Assembly (NCBI RefSeq): GCF_000208745.1
Contig: NC_030855.1
Location: 1,348,409 to 1,412,408, forward strand
Direction: 5' to 3'
DNA from: Theobroma cacao
Lineage: Eukaryota; Streptophyta; Magnoliopsida; Malvales; Malvaceae
Length of the DNA: 64,000 nt
Numbering within the stretch: position 1 is the stretch's first letter; every line of letters starts with the position of its first letter. Shown here piece by piece: positions 45,601-58,598 of this stretch. The notes below the pieces were generated by a model. The model saw only the letters and a program-made list of their open reading frames with translations, was not told the origin of the DNA and made no database searches. The translations under genes and the position numbers were made by a program.

Positions 45601-48600
45601 ACTATATGATGTCTCTGAGCTGGGAGTAGCTGATATTTTGGGAAAAGATTTCAAGAAGTGGACAAGAGTAGGTATGCACTTGCCCTTTAACTAAATTTAT
45701 TTGAATTTTTTCCACAAAGTTTTCGTACAGACTCTTGGCATCCAGCTACAGTTTTAAGTATCAATAGTACAGAGTGAGAAAATGTTCTAAAGGTACACTA
45801 ATGGAGTCATCATAAAGCTTAAGCTTCTGAGCAGTTTCACCTTACTGAGGAAGAAGATATTATATATTAGGGCGTTCATTTTATGAGGTAGATTAGGTCA
45901 ATTTAATGGCCAGCAATTAGAGAATTGATTACCGGACTTTAGTAGGACTGATAGCATAAGTAAGTTCAGCTTTATTTCTAGTTGAGCAAAGTTTGGGTTT
46001 CAATTTTTCAAGTTCTTTTTTTTTAAAAAAAAAAAAAGAGTTTTGCCTATGTACTTGCATGCAAATGATATAGCTTGCAAAAGGCCCACTCACGAAAAAC
46101 AGGCATTTGCAGAAGCTGTTAAGCCCTTTTTCAAAAAATAAAAATGAAATAATCCTACAAACACCCTCATGAATTTGGAATTAAGAATGATAAAGACAAT
46201 CAAAAGATTAAGAAAATCATGTATAAAGATCAAAAGTATCTGGAACTGTTGTCTTTGTTTAATGTTAATTGTCTTTTGGACCAGGCTAAAATAGCTATAT
46301 CAAGTTATCAAGAAGTATTATATGATGTAGACAAATTTGAGGAAGTATATCTACTTTGGATTATAGTGGGTTAGGGCAAGAAATTTTGGGATTTTGGTGT
46401 TTCTGGCTGAGGTAGAGATTGGGATAGGGTTTAGGAATTAGGAATAAAGTAGGGTTTGATTCAATTGAGAATTAATCTAAAAAGAGGGCTGGAATCAAAA
46501 GTAGTGGCTTCTGGCAGGTTTTCAAACTCCGAATCCCACAAAATTTGGGGGTAATCCTCCTAAAATCCACCTGTCAAAAAAGAAAAGAAAAAGAATAACT
46601 ACCAAGATCACTTCCCTTGGATTGAAAGAATTTTTTGGTTCATGAAGAACGCATGACCTTAGCCTTTGGCTTCTAAAGAGGTCAACTTTATCCAATCTGT
46701 TGATGCGTCATCACTAAAATGATACTAATTGCTCACATGATGCAAGCATATTTGTTTTTACAGTGCACATGGAGTTATACATGTAAATTTAGTTCTACCT
46801 GTTGATTGGCTTTTCCTTGAAATACATAATATTTTTTGAGAATATATTCCTTGTGGATACATGGAGCTTTGTCCTGTATTACCCATTTAATTGCTTTTTG
46901 CTAATTTGGAGTTATTAAACCAGGCAAGCTAGACAATGCTGGTTCAAGGTTAATGGTTGCACATGTTGGGATGAGTTCTATTGGCATTTCACTGCAGCAG
47001 CTTCTTGCACATGGCAATGCCTCAACTCGGGAAATAAGACTTTTTCAGCGTGAGTTATTAAATATGAAATCAATACTAATTTACATTTTTGGTTGCAAGA
47101 ACATTATATTTGATACAGTCTTTACTGCTTGGCTGCTACCTCTTGGGGAACTTGAGGATCTTTACTTCAAGATTCTACGTTTAATAACTTGCTTTTAACT
47201 AAACCTCTGAGCAACCTGTCATTGTTGATTCCATCTTAGATTTTTTTCAACAAAAACATTTAAGCATCTACATTTTCCCTTCATTGTTTTTAGTGTGGAA
47301 AAGACCTCTAACTTTTTTTAAATCCTTGCCATGAAATCTCAGAGATGGAGAAACTTCGTCTGCTCATGATTGTTTCAGGCTATTATGATCAACAGAAGAA
47401 TTTCAAGGTTTGGATTCTCGTAAAATCATTTATTTATTGAACTTTTTCTAGAGAGTTATTTTATTGGCAAGCTGTCAATATATAACTTGAAATTGGAAAA
47501 TTTTAACCTATAGTTAAGAATTTGTGAGCTATGTTTTTGAGTATTATGATCTACTGGAGAAGTTCAACTTCCAAAGATATTCATACAAATAATGTATTTA
47601 ATTAATTAGATTGGCCAGGTAGTATTTCCAACAGATCAGTTAATGCGACTGCTGGTTGAGAACTGCAATGGTTTAACTCCTTATGGACTTTGCTAGAAAT
47701 TTGCTGATATTTGTCTGACTGAACTGGTATGCAAATACTACCATTAGCAAAATACAATGACTGATCAGATACAGTTGTTAGCTTTACAAATTTAGCTGTG
47801 ATCAGATATTTGATCAAGATCTTATGGTGGTTGGGATTCTTGTCAGATTAGAGGGTACAAATAATCTTTATGATAACGATAACATGCAGAAACATCTTGG
47901 GTCCGATACTTTTCATGCCTACTATTGTTGCCCTTTAAGTCTTGATTTGAGAGTTCATTCGTGCAAGTCTCTATCCTTAATTATGAGGAAAGTGGCTTTA
48001 CTTAACTATATCTTATGTCTGATTAATCTAGAGAGAAATACTAGTCTCAACCGAATCTGTGGAGGTCATGAAGAACTCACTTTTCTTCTTCAATTCGAAT
48101 GCTTCACAACTGCCTCTCAAAGTTCTTTATCAACCAGGTCAGTTTTGCTGCAAAAAACGCTCTATTCCAATGAATTTTTACAAGACTATTAGCACAATGA
48201 CTCACATATAAACAAGACTATTGGCGTATTCTTAGTTCTATCTCCTTAAGAAGTCTTTAATTTGTGGACCAGCAACCTAACCTACTTGCAGACAACACAC
48301 AATTGAAATATCTTTAAGATGATGCTTCATTGGTTTTAGACGATACAATAACATGACCTTGACACAGAGCAGACAATTGTTCCTATATCAGACTAATTCG
48401 ATTTAAGCATGCTGTACTTTGATAGAGCATGCACAATAAGCTTAAGCTGCATCTATTGAATATTGATGCTTATTTTTCTCTTTTTCCCAACTTCTTCCTT
48501 ATGGCCATGCAGAACTTGGAGAAGACATGAGGGCCTTTGAGATTGACAAGGTTACATCAAGGAAGACGATAGAGCGCCTCCTGGAAGAGTTTGGGGGCAC

Positions 48601-48634
48601 AGCCAAGGTTAATGCAGCTTCACAACCAAAATAA
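39651..48634 (+). CDS. PRUNE-like DHH/DHHA2-superfamily protein (13 exons), catalytic motifs degenerate
   Basis: Exons by eye with continuous phase: 39651-39677, 40214-40862, 41709-41893, 42325-42405, 42477-42518, 42618-42662, 44853-44939, 45325-45451, 45591-45671, 46924-47049, 47343-47407, 48032-48137, 48513-48634. They give 580 aa. Residues 1-210 are a Ser-rich, probably disordered extension. The DHH-like domain begins at about 215 and the DHHA2-like domain ends with EFGG near 570. Order and motifs (ILLDTGN, VAHVGMSSIGIS, MRAFEIDKVTSRKTIE) fit exopolyphosphatase/PRUNE proteins, which hydrolyse short-chain polyphosphate or nucleotides. Here the first Asp motif reads SDVGS (about 225-229), and the DHH position reads NGS (305-307, in LVLLNGSKLP), so activity is doubtful. 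The start MSSPKRLSQ is chosen because it alone splices in frame. Confidence 0.82.
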
Positions 48635-49703
48635 CATGAATATTATGGAGATTGATTGGTGCAAAAAGGGCAAACCTTGACTGGAAAACAGAAAAAGGGG
48701 CATGAAATTCAAAACAACAAAGATCAAAGATGCATTTGGACACTTATTTTGGAGGCAAGGAGTTTTGATTTCAAATTTAGTTTAAATTGTGCAAGAAACT
48801 GAACAAACATTAAGTTTTAAAGATTCTCTTAAATTCATAGATTCGTTTGAGTGTTTCCCCAGATTCTTAGATCATGAAATTCCTATCTAAAACAACTTTC
48901 CAATGTGTCAGCAATCCAAGAAGAACAGTGATTGGGTTTGAAATGTTATTATTGAATGTAAAAGGTTCTTCTGATAAAAGAAGAGGAAGTGCTGTAACAA
49001 GTAAAGCGAAATGCACTAAACACGACAGAAAAAAAGATAGGAGCAGTCTACTATGTGGCAAGAGGTGAGGGATACAAGTCAGGGAACGTGTAGAGAAACT
49101 GTACGGTATAGCACGACGGGAAGAACTCAAAGAAAAGCTATTGGAGAGAAAGTTTTCTTTAGAACAGTAGTTGTGCGGAGATCCACAAAACTTTACAAAA
49201 TAAAAAGAAAAAAAAAATAGCAGAGATATTATAAAATGATTAATCATTCATTCCATAAATTTTGTGTCTGGAATATGATACTAATACTAACACACAACAG
49301 CAGTGGGTTTTTGTCCAACACCAACAACACAAAACAAGAAAACGACACCGCTTTTCTGATTTGATTCTATTTAACTCCATGTATACACACGGTCACCAAC
49401 AAACTAAAAATTTGTCTAACTATACAAATAATACAAGCTCTTCCCACCCACCAACCACTCCAAAAATAACAAAAAAAAAAAAACTCCAATAATAATAATA
49501 ATAATAATTAGAGTTTACAGCTCAGCTCGGACAGCACATCGACAATTTTATAATTTATCTCGAGCGGCAGCGACTGAATTCCGTAAATAAAAATCTTCTG
49601 TCTTCATTTGACGTTGCTTTTCATAACTTTAAGGTAAGTAAAATTATGAAAGTTACCATAAAATTATGAAAGAGATATCGAATAAGACAGGGAATTGAGA
49701 GTG
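48635..49703. other. Intergenic between convergent genes
   Basis: Contains the 3' UTR of the PRUNE-like gene, an (AAT)n run at 49488-49509, and presumably the 3' UTR of the patatin-like gene (minus). A 126-codon open frame on the minus strand at 48867-49247 is hydrophobic and low-complexity, with no recognised domain or conserved neighbour. I do not call it. Confidence 0.55.
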
Positions 49704-51076
49704 TCAGCATGAAGATTGTGTTGACACGGTGGTGGCGGAGGCCGATGATGTTCTTGGTGAGGCTGATGCTTGCGGTTGTTTCAAAACCACCGTCGGCAGG
49801 ATGCTTGTTTTCCTCCTTTCTTGCTCCTTGATCAACTCACCGCCGACCATCTCTATTCTCTCCAAGTTGGTCACCTCACTCATCTTCTTCCCTTGGAACA
49901 GGACTGACTCCACGTTTCTCTGTGCCAGCATCTCTTTGGCAATGCTGCTCAATGCCTCCCCAGTTGCACTACTTTTGGGGACGAACCCATTTCCCTGGAT
50001 CCTCACATAGTTGCTCTTTCGGTATTCGCCGAATGCCATGGAGACTGCTTGATCAACCTGTAAGTTTAACAATGGAATGAATTAGCCTCACAGTTGATAA
50101 CTAGAAGTGGCAAACTGTAAAAAGTGATCATTAGAGAGGAATTACTTACCATATCAGAAGTTCCTTCGCCGGCTATTCTAAGGAAGCTCCTCGGCCGCTG
50201 CGGAGTAAGATTGCCGGAACCGAAATCCGACTCTCCGTTCCCCAAAGACAACACCAAGAGATCCTCCACGCTATTACAGAACGGAAACTCCTGCTTATTG
50301 TTCAGCACGTGTGTCATCGCTGCTGCCGTTGGGTTGTTCATCGCCACCCCGCCTTCAACGGCAACGATCTTCGTCCTCTGGTCCACCGATCTCATTTCTA
50401 CCGCCCCCGCCACCGTCGGATCAGCCGACGTAGCAAAACAGACGTCCTTCATCTTGAAATCGTAGCCGTCCACTTCCAATGCATCAGCGCGGGAAAACAA
50501 GAATGGCGCGTGGGTGGAGAGATCGTAGCAGGGAATCAGAACTGGCTTCAACGTGTCTTTCAACGTGAGCTCCCCGAATGTTTTGCTCAGCAGTTTCTCC
50601 ACCTTTGATGGACGAAAAATTCGACCTAATATTCCTTGAGACGATGTCGGAAAAAGTTTCCGACGATTTTTTACAAGGAAATCAAGAGCTTCGTGAGCAG
50701 AAAAAATCGGAGAGCCATTTTTACCGCGAGTAAACAACAATGCGGCGAGGACTCCACCTGCTCCGGAGCCTGCAACGACGTCGAAATAATGGGCGACGTT
50801 GGCATTTGGATTTCCTGATTTCCGACGAAGAAAGTTCTCGAGACGAACGAGGGATTGGGCTGCCAATATCCCATCGGAAAAGCTGCCGCTGTCGATGGAA
50901 AGGATTCTAACCTTCCCAGTCACTTGTTTCCCAGATTTCATTTCTTGGAGTTGAATGCTTTGATGGGGTTTTGGTTCATCGGCGTCGACATTGTCGTACC
51001 CAAACAGAAACCTGTTTTCCAGGATGGAGAAGATTTGGTTAGTGAGGCTGTCGTCGACTTCCTTCAAAAGAGCCAT
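49704..51076 (-). CDS. Group III patatin-like protein (pPLAIII type), 2 exons
   Basis: Exon 1 is 51076-50150 and exon 2 is 50057-49704; together 426 aa. The patatin domain spans about residues 56-290. The glycine-rich start RILSIDSGSFSDGI is followed by FDVVAGSGAGG. The nucleophile region reads G-S-G-A-G (103-107), the G-x-G-x-G form of plant group III proteins, rather than the G-x-S-x-G lipase motif. The partner motif reads EGG (241-243, in AVEGGVAMNNPTAAA) where DG[GA] is usual. Family members are soluble or membrane-associated lipid acyl hydrolases that influence galactolipid levels, cell elongation and cellulose. The C-terminal 50 residues are Ser/Thr-rich and disordered. I chose the ATG at 51076; the upstream in-frame extension begins at a TTG. 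Confidence 0.92.
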
Positions 51077-51254
51077 TGAGTCTCTCAAACTATCACTCTG
51101 CTGGAAAACGAAACCTGCTTGCTATAACAAATCACAGAACCAAGAAAGGAACAAAGGGTTTCGTTGGATTGGGATTGTGAACAGAAAACGGAGAATAGAA
51201 TTGGAATTGGAACTGGAATTGGATGGCGACGACAAGGTGACTGGAGAGCCAAGG

Positions 51255-51262
51255 TATATATA
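51255..51262 (-). promoter_or_regulatory. TATA box of the patatin-like gene
   Basis: On the minus strand CTATATATACC lies about 180 bases upstream of the ATG at 51076. It is a strong consensus at a sensible distance. Confidence 0.6.
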
Positions 51263-51269
51263 GAGACAG

Positions 51270-54160
51270 AAGAATAAAAGTAAATTAAATTAATAAATAA
51301 AATGTGAATTCGATAAGGAGAGAGTTAGGAATTCGTGCATGCAATTATTATTAAATTAAATTACATTTCATGAACAGTCCTGGAACATTCTTTATGCCAT
51401 TGCTGACGATTAATCGGCAGACAGGGGACGAGTTTTTGCGGCCATAAATTAATAAATTACTTTATTACAAGTACTGCTACTCTGTTTTCTGAGTACTGCC
51501 TACAGTCCTGTCCGATTTTAAATTGAAAATTTTGTGCGTTGCATTCGGACTGTGTCTGTGGTCACAACTCGGCGGCCCACATCCGCAATTCCTTGCCATT
51601 ACTTTTACTTTTCTGTTCAATTTATTCTCTTTTTCCTCCCTTTGTTTTAGTACTGTTATTTCTTCCTTTGTTTCATTCAATTCCCCCTCCCGCCCACATT
51701 CAATTAGTACTATTAAAGTCTTATCTAAGTGACTTACTTTTTCCTTTTGGTATTGATAATTCGAATTTCGGAATCTCGAGTCCTTTTTTATTGAGGATAA
51801 GATTTGTCTGGTTGAATTTAAAAATTTTATGTTCAAGTGACTTTAATATTAACGTATAAAGTAAAAAATATCACGTAATTATGTTATCATCTATTATAAT
51901 ATATCAATTTATTATGTCAATCATAAATGAAGTCGAGATTTTACGTTTAAAGATAAAAATAATATTTATAAAATAGTTATATTAAAATTTTAATATTTAA
52001 AATATTAAATTTTAAAAAAATTTAAAACTTTTGAAGGACAAGAGCTTATTAAACCTCTTCCTTTTCACCACTGAAATCAACGTCATTTAATATAAAATGA
52101 TAAACGATATTTTAATTAATTTTTAATTAATTATTTTATTAATTATTAAAACTTATTTAATTCAAAATAAAAGTATAAAGATTTAATTAAATATAATAAA
52201 TAAATAAAAAATTATTTAAATTTTTTAAATAATTTAAGATTATTTTAAATATTATACTTAAATTTTAATTAACAACCTTACAATTGTACGCAATAAATTT
52301 TATTTAAATCTTATTTCATACGTCAAAACATTTAATTCAGTAATCATTTCGATAATTCTCTTTTTTTCCATAAATTTGTTTCAAGTGATCAAGGACTACC
52401 CCATGGGCATAGGTGAGATATTAAAGGATTGCACCCTACAAAGTTAAGGCAGTGGTGGTCAAGAGAAAATCCGAGTAGGGCCATGGAAGATGTGGTGGTC
52501 TAACCCAAAGTCTAAGGCTTTTCCCATTTTCCTTTTCCATCTTCACATTACCTTTTGGTTGAGCAAAGATCATCGGATGGTGCATGCGGGTGCCATGTAC
52601 GGTTGTACCGACACTTTCTTATTATCGAAAATATAAATAAAATATTAATATAAATATCTCGTATTGTCGATTTTCCAGTTGTCAATAAATCGATACGATA
52701 GAGATATCATATGTGATTATTAATTTAATGTAAATATAGCTCATAGCTGTAGCCAAGAACATAGTTTTGACTCTTCCTTTGTCTTTGGATATATTCATAT
52801 CCCAGCTTTTGATTTATAAAAAAAAATGTGAATACATTTATGATTTTTTTTTTGTCAATGTGCAAATTAAAACATTATCCGTAGACATTCCATGTACATT
52901 TCTAGTAATAATAATATTTAAAAATTATCACGTACGTTAATAAATATCTTAATGTTTTCCTATATAAAGATTCCGACGCTGTGTTTGTGATTTTATTTTT
53001 GAACAAATTGTTTATGTCAAATTTAATGTAAAAAAAATTGAGTATAATTAAGAAAGAGTAATTAAATAAATAAAAAGCTTAGTTAAAAATAATTAAAAGG
53101 ATTATTAGAGACAAAAACTTTCACAATATTATAAAAGCATAACATAAATAAATTAGGGGGAAAAACCCTCATATTATATTTAAAATTGCATTTAACTTCT
53201 TTGATATATGAAATTATCTTTTCAAAAAAAAGTTTGAAATTATAAAAAATGTAGCGTTTTCTAGACCCTCAAGACTCACTTTTCAATTATAAAATAATAT
53301 AAATAAATAGATGTTACGGTCACGAGCCTTACTTATAAACTGAAGATCCATTCCATCTCTCACTACTAAAAGATATGTGACATTCTCTTTAACTCAATTG
53401 TATAACACTCTTGTTACACGGACTCTTTTCAATAATAAACAAATCCACTGTTGTTGTAAACCTAGAAGTTGATATTAACATGGCAAAAACAGCAAATTTA
53501 ACGGTTTAATTCAAATAAAAATCTCAATTAAACAAAAATAGTATTTTTATGGGAGTGATGGATCATATGACATTCAATATACCTTAGCCTCCATTTGAAA
53601 ATGCGTACAACATTTTTCATATCGAATCACTCGTATTCATTGTAAAGGCAACTAAACTGTGGACTTTCTTGCCGACCAAGGCCATTCACATCAAGGTCCT
53701 TAAGGTATTCTTCAATGTGGAAGGTGGGCTGAATGACATTCTAAAATTAGAAAGAATTAATTTACCTTATACTAGATTTAAACATCTAAAAAGGAGCAGT
53801 TCATGTTTTCATAGACTTTATGCAAAGGAAGTAGTACTTCCAAATAAGACTACTTTCTTATCTCTCTCATGTAATTTTAGAGGTAAAGTCTGTATCCCTC
53901 TCTAATTTGTGCTCTACATTTCTATTTTTAAATAAAACTTGAACAAAGTAAAAACAATACTTTGGAGACTCAAAAAGATACAAAAGCAACCACATCTAGT
54001 AAAAAGCCTACACATTCTTTAACTTGATAATAGACAAAAGAATGGGTATTTAAGACTAGTAGGTTAAGTTTGGGGTCAAATGCAAGAAATAAATTGAAAG
54101 AATTCAATCAACATTCTCTTTTGGACCCAAAAAAAAAAAAAAAATTGATAAAAAAATCTT
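51270..54160. other. AT-rich intergenic
   Basis: Contains a probable relic of the Mutator-like MITE family at about 51840-52275 (TTAAATAATTTAAGATTATTTTAAATATTATA and a matching left part). A less AT-rich stretch at 52380-52600 has no recognised coding. Open frames of up to 119 codons at 51477-51859 show no domain. No gene is called. Confidence 0.5.
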
Positions 54161-54192
54161 TAATTGAAGCATGCAATAATAACAGATGAGAA

Positions 54193-54522
54193 GTGGTCCT
54201 CCTCCTACTCTTTACTCCTTGCACCTGCATTATTCCTCATCTTCTCTTCTCCCATTTCTTTTCTTTATTTATTTATTTTCTCAGACGCACTCCCACTCCC
54301 ACTCCCACTCCCACTCCCGCCGAAGGGTCCCAAAATCCATTGGCCCCAAAAGCAAACGAGAAAAAGGAAAAATCTAAAACTCGGCGATCTAAACATTTCG
54401 AGAACACTTTCGTCGCTGCTTCTTGGCAGTTCCACCGACGCTTAGGTTCATGCTCCTCAACAATTTTCTATCTGCAAATAGCTTTAATTCTATCTCTCAT
54501 CCCTATATTTTACTCTATATAA
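54193..54522 (+). other. Open frame with Pro-Thr hexanucleotide repeat, uncertain
   Basis: A 109-codon frame starting at ATG 54193 has a hydrophobic N-terminal third. It is followed by five ACTCCC units (54289-54318) read as Thr-Pro, then a basic stretch (KKEKSKTRRSKH). I recognise no family. A GT at about 54444 (TTAG|GTTC) could be a donor, making this a first exon whose partner I cannot find. It may be a chance frame or a gene relic. Confidence 0.2.
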
Positions 54523-57500
54523 TCTTTTTTGTCTCTATGATTTCAAGCATTACACTCTTATCCTCGCGGTGTCTTTTTTTTTTTTTCCTATAAGAATAAT
54601 CAAATTTTTTCGTTAATTGAGTCGGGTAATAGGGGTGTCATCGAGTCAACCCGGGCTAACGTAGTGTTGAGCTCAATTGAGTCTTTTTTCTTTGTGTATG
54701 TGTGTTTAAATTCGTTTTCAAAAATAATCAAACTGTTTGAACTCGACTCGATTAAGTCTAATTATCATTGATTTAAATAAAGAGTTGAAATTCGATTTGA
54801 ATTTAAGTTAAAACTTAAATTTCAAATTTAAATAAAAAAATATAATTTATAATTATTCGAGTTGAACATTATAAAACTCACACTCAACTCAACTTATTAC
54901 TCAAGTAATTCAAGCTTGAACTTATCTCGACCATGAATAAGTTGAACTTGAGTATGCATTACGTTGAATGCAAACTTCCGAGGTAACGGTATAGACGGAA
55001 ATCCAAACATTACACATGTCATCAACTAATAAGTTATTGACAATATAAAAGGATATATTTGATAGAAACTAAAGTTTGAGGGAAGAAATGGTATTTAATA
55101 GAAAGTTGGAGGTGCAATGTAAATTTACTAAAAAACGCAAATTAAAAGGGAATCAGCAGGCTATATTTGTGTAGGGGCGAGTAGGGACACCGCCAAATGA
55201 AGCGGTTGGTGAGATATATTGAAGCAAACATTGTTGCCACGCACCGTTGTCGGACCACTCTTCCATTACCAAACAGTTTACCCATTAATTTACTTACAAG
55301 ACATGTTCTGCTTATTGTAATCCTGTCTTTTAATGTCTTTAATCATTTAGGTTTAGCATTATTAAATAATACGGTAAACTCCGTCTACTATGTTTTTTTT
55401 TTCTCCATTAGTACTCTATGGATATCGTTTTTTCAATTAGCATATTGTAAACAATTTCTATTCTCGAATTAAAATGTTAAATTTACTTAGTAAAATTATA
55501 AAAATATCTTTTAACGTGGAAAAATAAACTAATTTTGAATCGAAAGATTTTAATAATTTTATCGAGTTAAATAAATAAATTAATTCTCTCTCGAAATCGT
55601 AGATATTTGCTCAAGAAACTATTTTACTTATTCTCATAAGAAATTAATTTTTTTTTTTTATAATTGAAGAAATGAAAATTCAAGTTATATTCTTTAAACA
55701 GAAAATCATGCACCAATTGCATTTGAAATCACAAAAATTTCTTTCAATGTGAGCAAATAAATTAATTTTAAATCAAAAATATTTTGATAATTTCATCGGG
55801 TAAAATTAACAGTCTAATTCTTTGTAAAAACAGAAGTTATTCATAAATACTAATTGAGAAAAAAATCACAAAATATCATTTGAAAAAAATTTAAATCGAG
55901 AAATAAAATACAAACAGAGTTTACCCGTAGTATATAATATTGTTTTGTTTGTACTAGAAGATGGGGTTTATGATTTTAAAAACAAAGGTCGGTTTTGTCT
56001 CATTGTGTGGACAGTCAACTGTTGTTGAGTGATGGTAATCTTAAACCTAAATTTGTGCTAATTATTGTTCCTTTTCGAGATGAGTTGTCTGATTTTGATC
56101 TTGTCAGTAGTGTTGTATACATGTAAGTAAGACCATAAAATACTTCTTAATTTATTTAATTACACATTAAATAAATTATTTTCTCTATGCAAAATTGGAT
56201 GGGTTGCTAGTTGGGTTTAACAAGAGACCAAAACAAATCTTTAATTATCAATACGTTCTGTATGGTTGTCGTTCAAGAGAATTGGGGTTTTTTTTTTTCC
56301 CTTTTTTTTTAATAATAAAAATGCTAACAAATCATGACATTTTATCTGAATTATTTAATTAATAATGATTATGTTTAGGTCAAAATAATGTGTTTTTCAT
56401 TTATATTTTGTGTGCCTGTAGGCTATTGTATTGTGTCTTGTATTGGTTTCCATGATACTTAATAAAGTAATTATCTTTGCTTGAAAAAAAAAAAAAAGAA
56501 GATCAAAACTTTAAGTAAAGAATTATACTCCTTTTTTCTTTTTTTTTTGTTTTAACGGCTGACAAAAAAATTTATATGAAACAAAAAATTCAAACTTTAT
56601 AAAAAATTATAAAGTAATAACAAAAATGTAAAATTAGGGGTACAATGGTTTCACATGCATTTTTTCAGAAAAAAAAGCACTAACAATTAATCACATATTA
56701 TTTTATTTTCTTCCATGAAAAAAACCATCAAAGGCGAATTATTATATGACTTGTTAGCAAAAAATTAAGTGAAACCCAGAACACAAATCCCATTTTTAAA
56801 GCAAAAAATCATACATTAAATTCTAATTTAATTATATAATAGACTGATTAAATTTGGTGACTTACAAGTCAACTGATACTAACTTAGTTTATTTAAAAGT
56901 TAAAAGAAAGTAACAAAAATATTATAAAATTATAATTTATTCTTTAAAAAAGGAAAATTAGCCGCTAATCACGTCGTAACCAATTCAACCCACCAATTTC
57001 TTTATTTTTCTTTAGTGGCAAAATGTAATGATAATAACGTGTTACAAAAATTAAAGTGTAAGTGAACAAGGCGTGTAGGAACATTCATTGTGGTACTCAA
57101 AGCACAAGAATCGGAAAGAAGATTTTATTAGGACCAAAAACGGATAACACCCGACAAGGTACAACTCATGTTTGCCTTTTTTAATCCAAGTCAAAATCTT
57201 ACTCCTCATCACCGCAGGTGATTTCAAAGGAGTCAACAGACGATGCAAGTCTCTCAAAATTTTGCCCATACTTATGCCTCTAATTGGGCTAATGGATTTA
57301 ACTTTACGTAATTTTTTATGATTTTTTGGTTTTAAAAAATTAAATGAAATATCAAATATCATTTGTAATTTTATTTATGATTTTATATTTATATAACGTT
57401 AACGTAAATTTAATAAATAATAAAAAAATTACATAATTTTATTATCATGTTACATTAATAAATTACATAATTATTTATTATGATATATCAGTGTATTAAG

Positions 57501-57820
57501 TTAACGTTACGTAATATCAAGTAACAAGTAGTATGATAAAAGCTTATTTAATTTAAAATAAATATATATAAATTTGATTTAACATAATAAAAATAAATTT
57601 TTAAAATTTTTTTAAAATAATTGGAGAACTTTTTAGATATTTTGCTTTGATTTAATATCATTCGAATTAACCAAGATAATATTAATACAATAAATTTGGA
57701 TTTTAGTTATTTTTTTTAGGTAATATATATTTTTATTTAGTGAATCTTAAAATGTTAAACTATTTAATTTTTTAATTATATATATATTTTTTTCATATTT
57801 AGTAGCAATATTAAAAGCAA
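54523..57820. other. Intergenic, repeat-rich, no gene seen
   Basis: The region 54640-54970 has repeated words built on CTCAACTCGA/GAGTTGAA, suggesting a decayed repeat. Poly-A/T tracts are frequent. A MITE relic is likely at about 57290-57680, with the end words GGAGAACTTTTTAGATATTTTGC. Small frames such as 57051-57362 (minus) have no recognised homology. Confidence 0.5.
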
Positions 57821-57829
57821 TAGCAAGGC

Positions 57830-58598
57830 AGAAGTTAAAGGCAAAATTCAAATAGTAAGAGGGGGAGAGCTTTCACTCCTGTAGAGAACAGCAAGACAGT
57901 TTCATGGGGGAAAGCCTAGAAATGTTAACTATCATGATAACTCTCATAAAAGCAATGCTTGTTTAAAGTTAAGGGCACCCCCATTTTTTCATAGCCTAAC
58001 CACATAAAGCGATACAAGGCATAAATGATTGGAACTCGACTTGGGGAGAGTTCTGCCATCATAGCCTACTATGTTTAATAGTCCAAAGTGCAATCAATGG
58101 AAGGTAAGGTGTAAGGATGGAGCTTTTATCATGGTCTACGTTGTAAAACTATGGAAAATTATCAGTAGGGGGGTTGATGTTCCACCCAATGATGCAGAGT
58201 TCGATGCAAAGCGCTTGTCCAACTCTAAACCAAGGTCATGAATAATCTATATATTGTGTTATGAATACCAAGGATCTTAACAAGATGTCAACTAGTTCAA
58301 CAACCAAAAAGAGATGGGGCACATTGAAAGCTTAGGACATGCAAGAAATTCTATTTGAAGGGGAACAATCCAGTAAAGAGCCCATTGTTAACAAATGCCC
58401 TCAACCAAGTCTAAGAAGAAGAAAGAAAGAGCAAACACAACTAGTGCGAGTGATGGCTACCCTTAATCTTTTCCAAATGATGGTTTGGGTGATGACATTA
58501 ATCACCATGGAAGCTATTCATGGATAGTTTCATTAAAACCTAAACAAACTACATAGTATAGAAGGGGAAAAGAAGAAAACCAAAACAAAAAAGATTGT
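57830..58598. other. Unassigned less AT-rich segment and 3' flank of the next gene
   Basis: The composition is closer to genic than to the flanking DNA, yet no frame longer than 62 codons (58339-58527, plus) is present. It could be a decayed transposon or a noncoding exon of the minus-strand gene's 3' side. I see no diagnostic motif. Confidence 0.35.

Noticed and set aside
48867..49247. 126-codon hydrophobic minus-strand frame
   Set aside because: Low complexity, no domain, no splice or promoter context; probably UTR of neighbouring genes.
57830..58560. A transposase gene in the less AT-rich segment
   Set aside because: No frame above 62 codons and no recognisable transposase motif in any frame.
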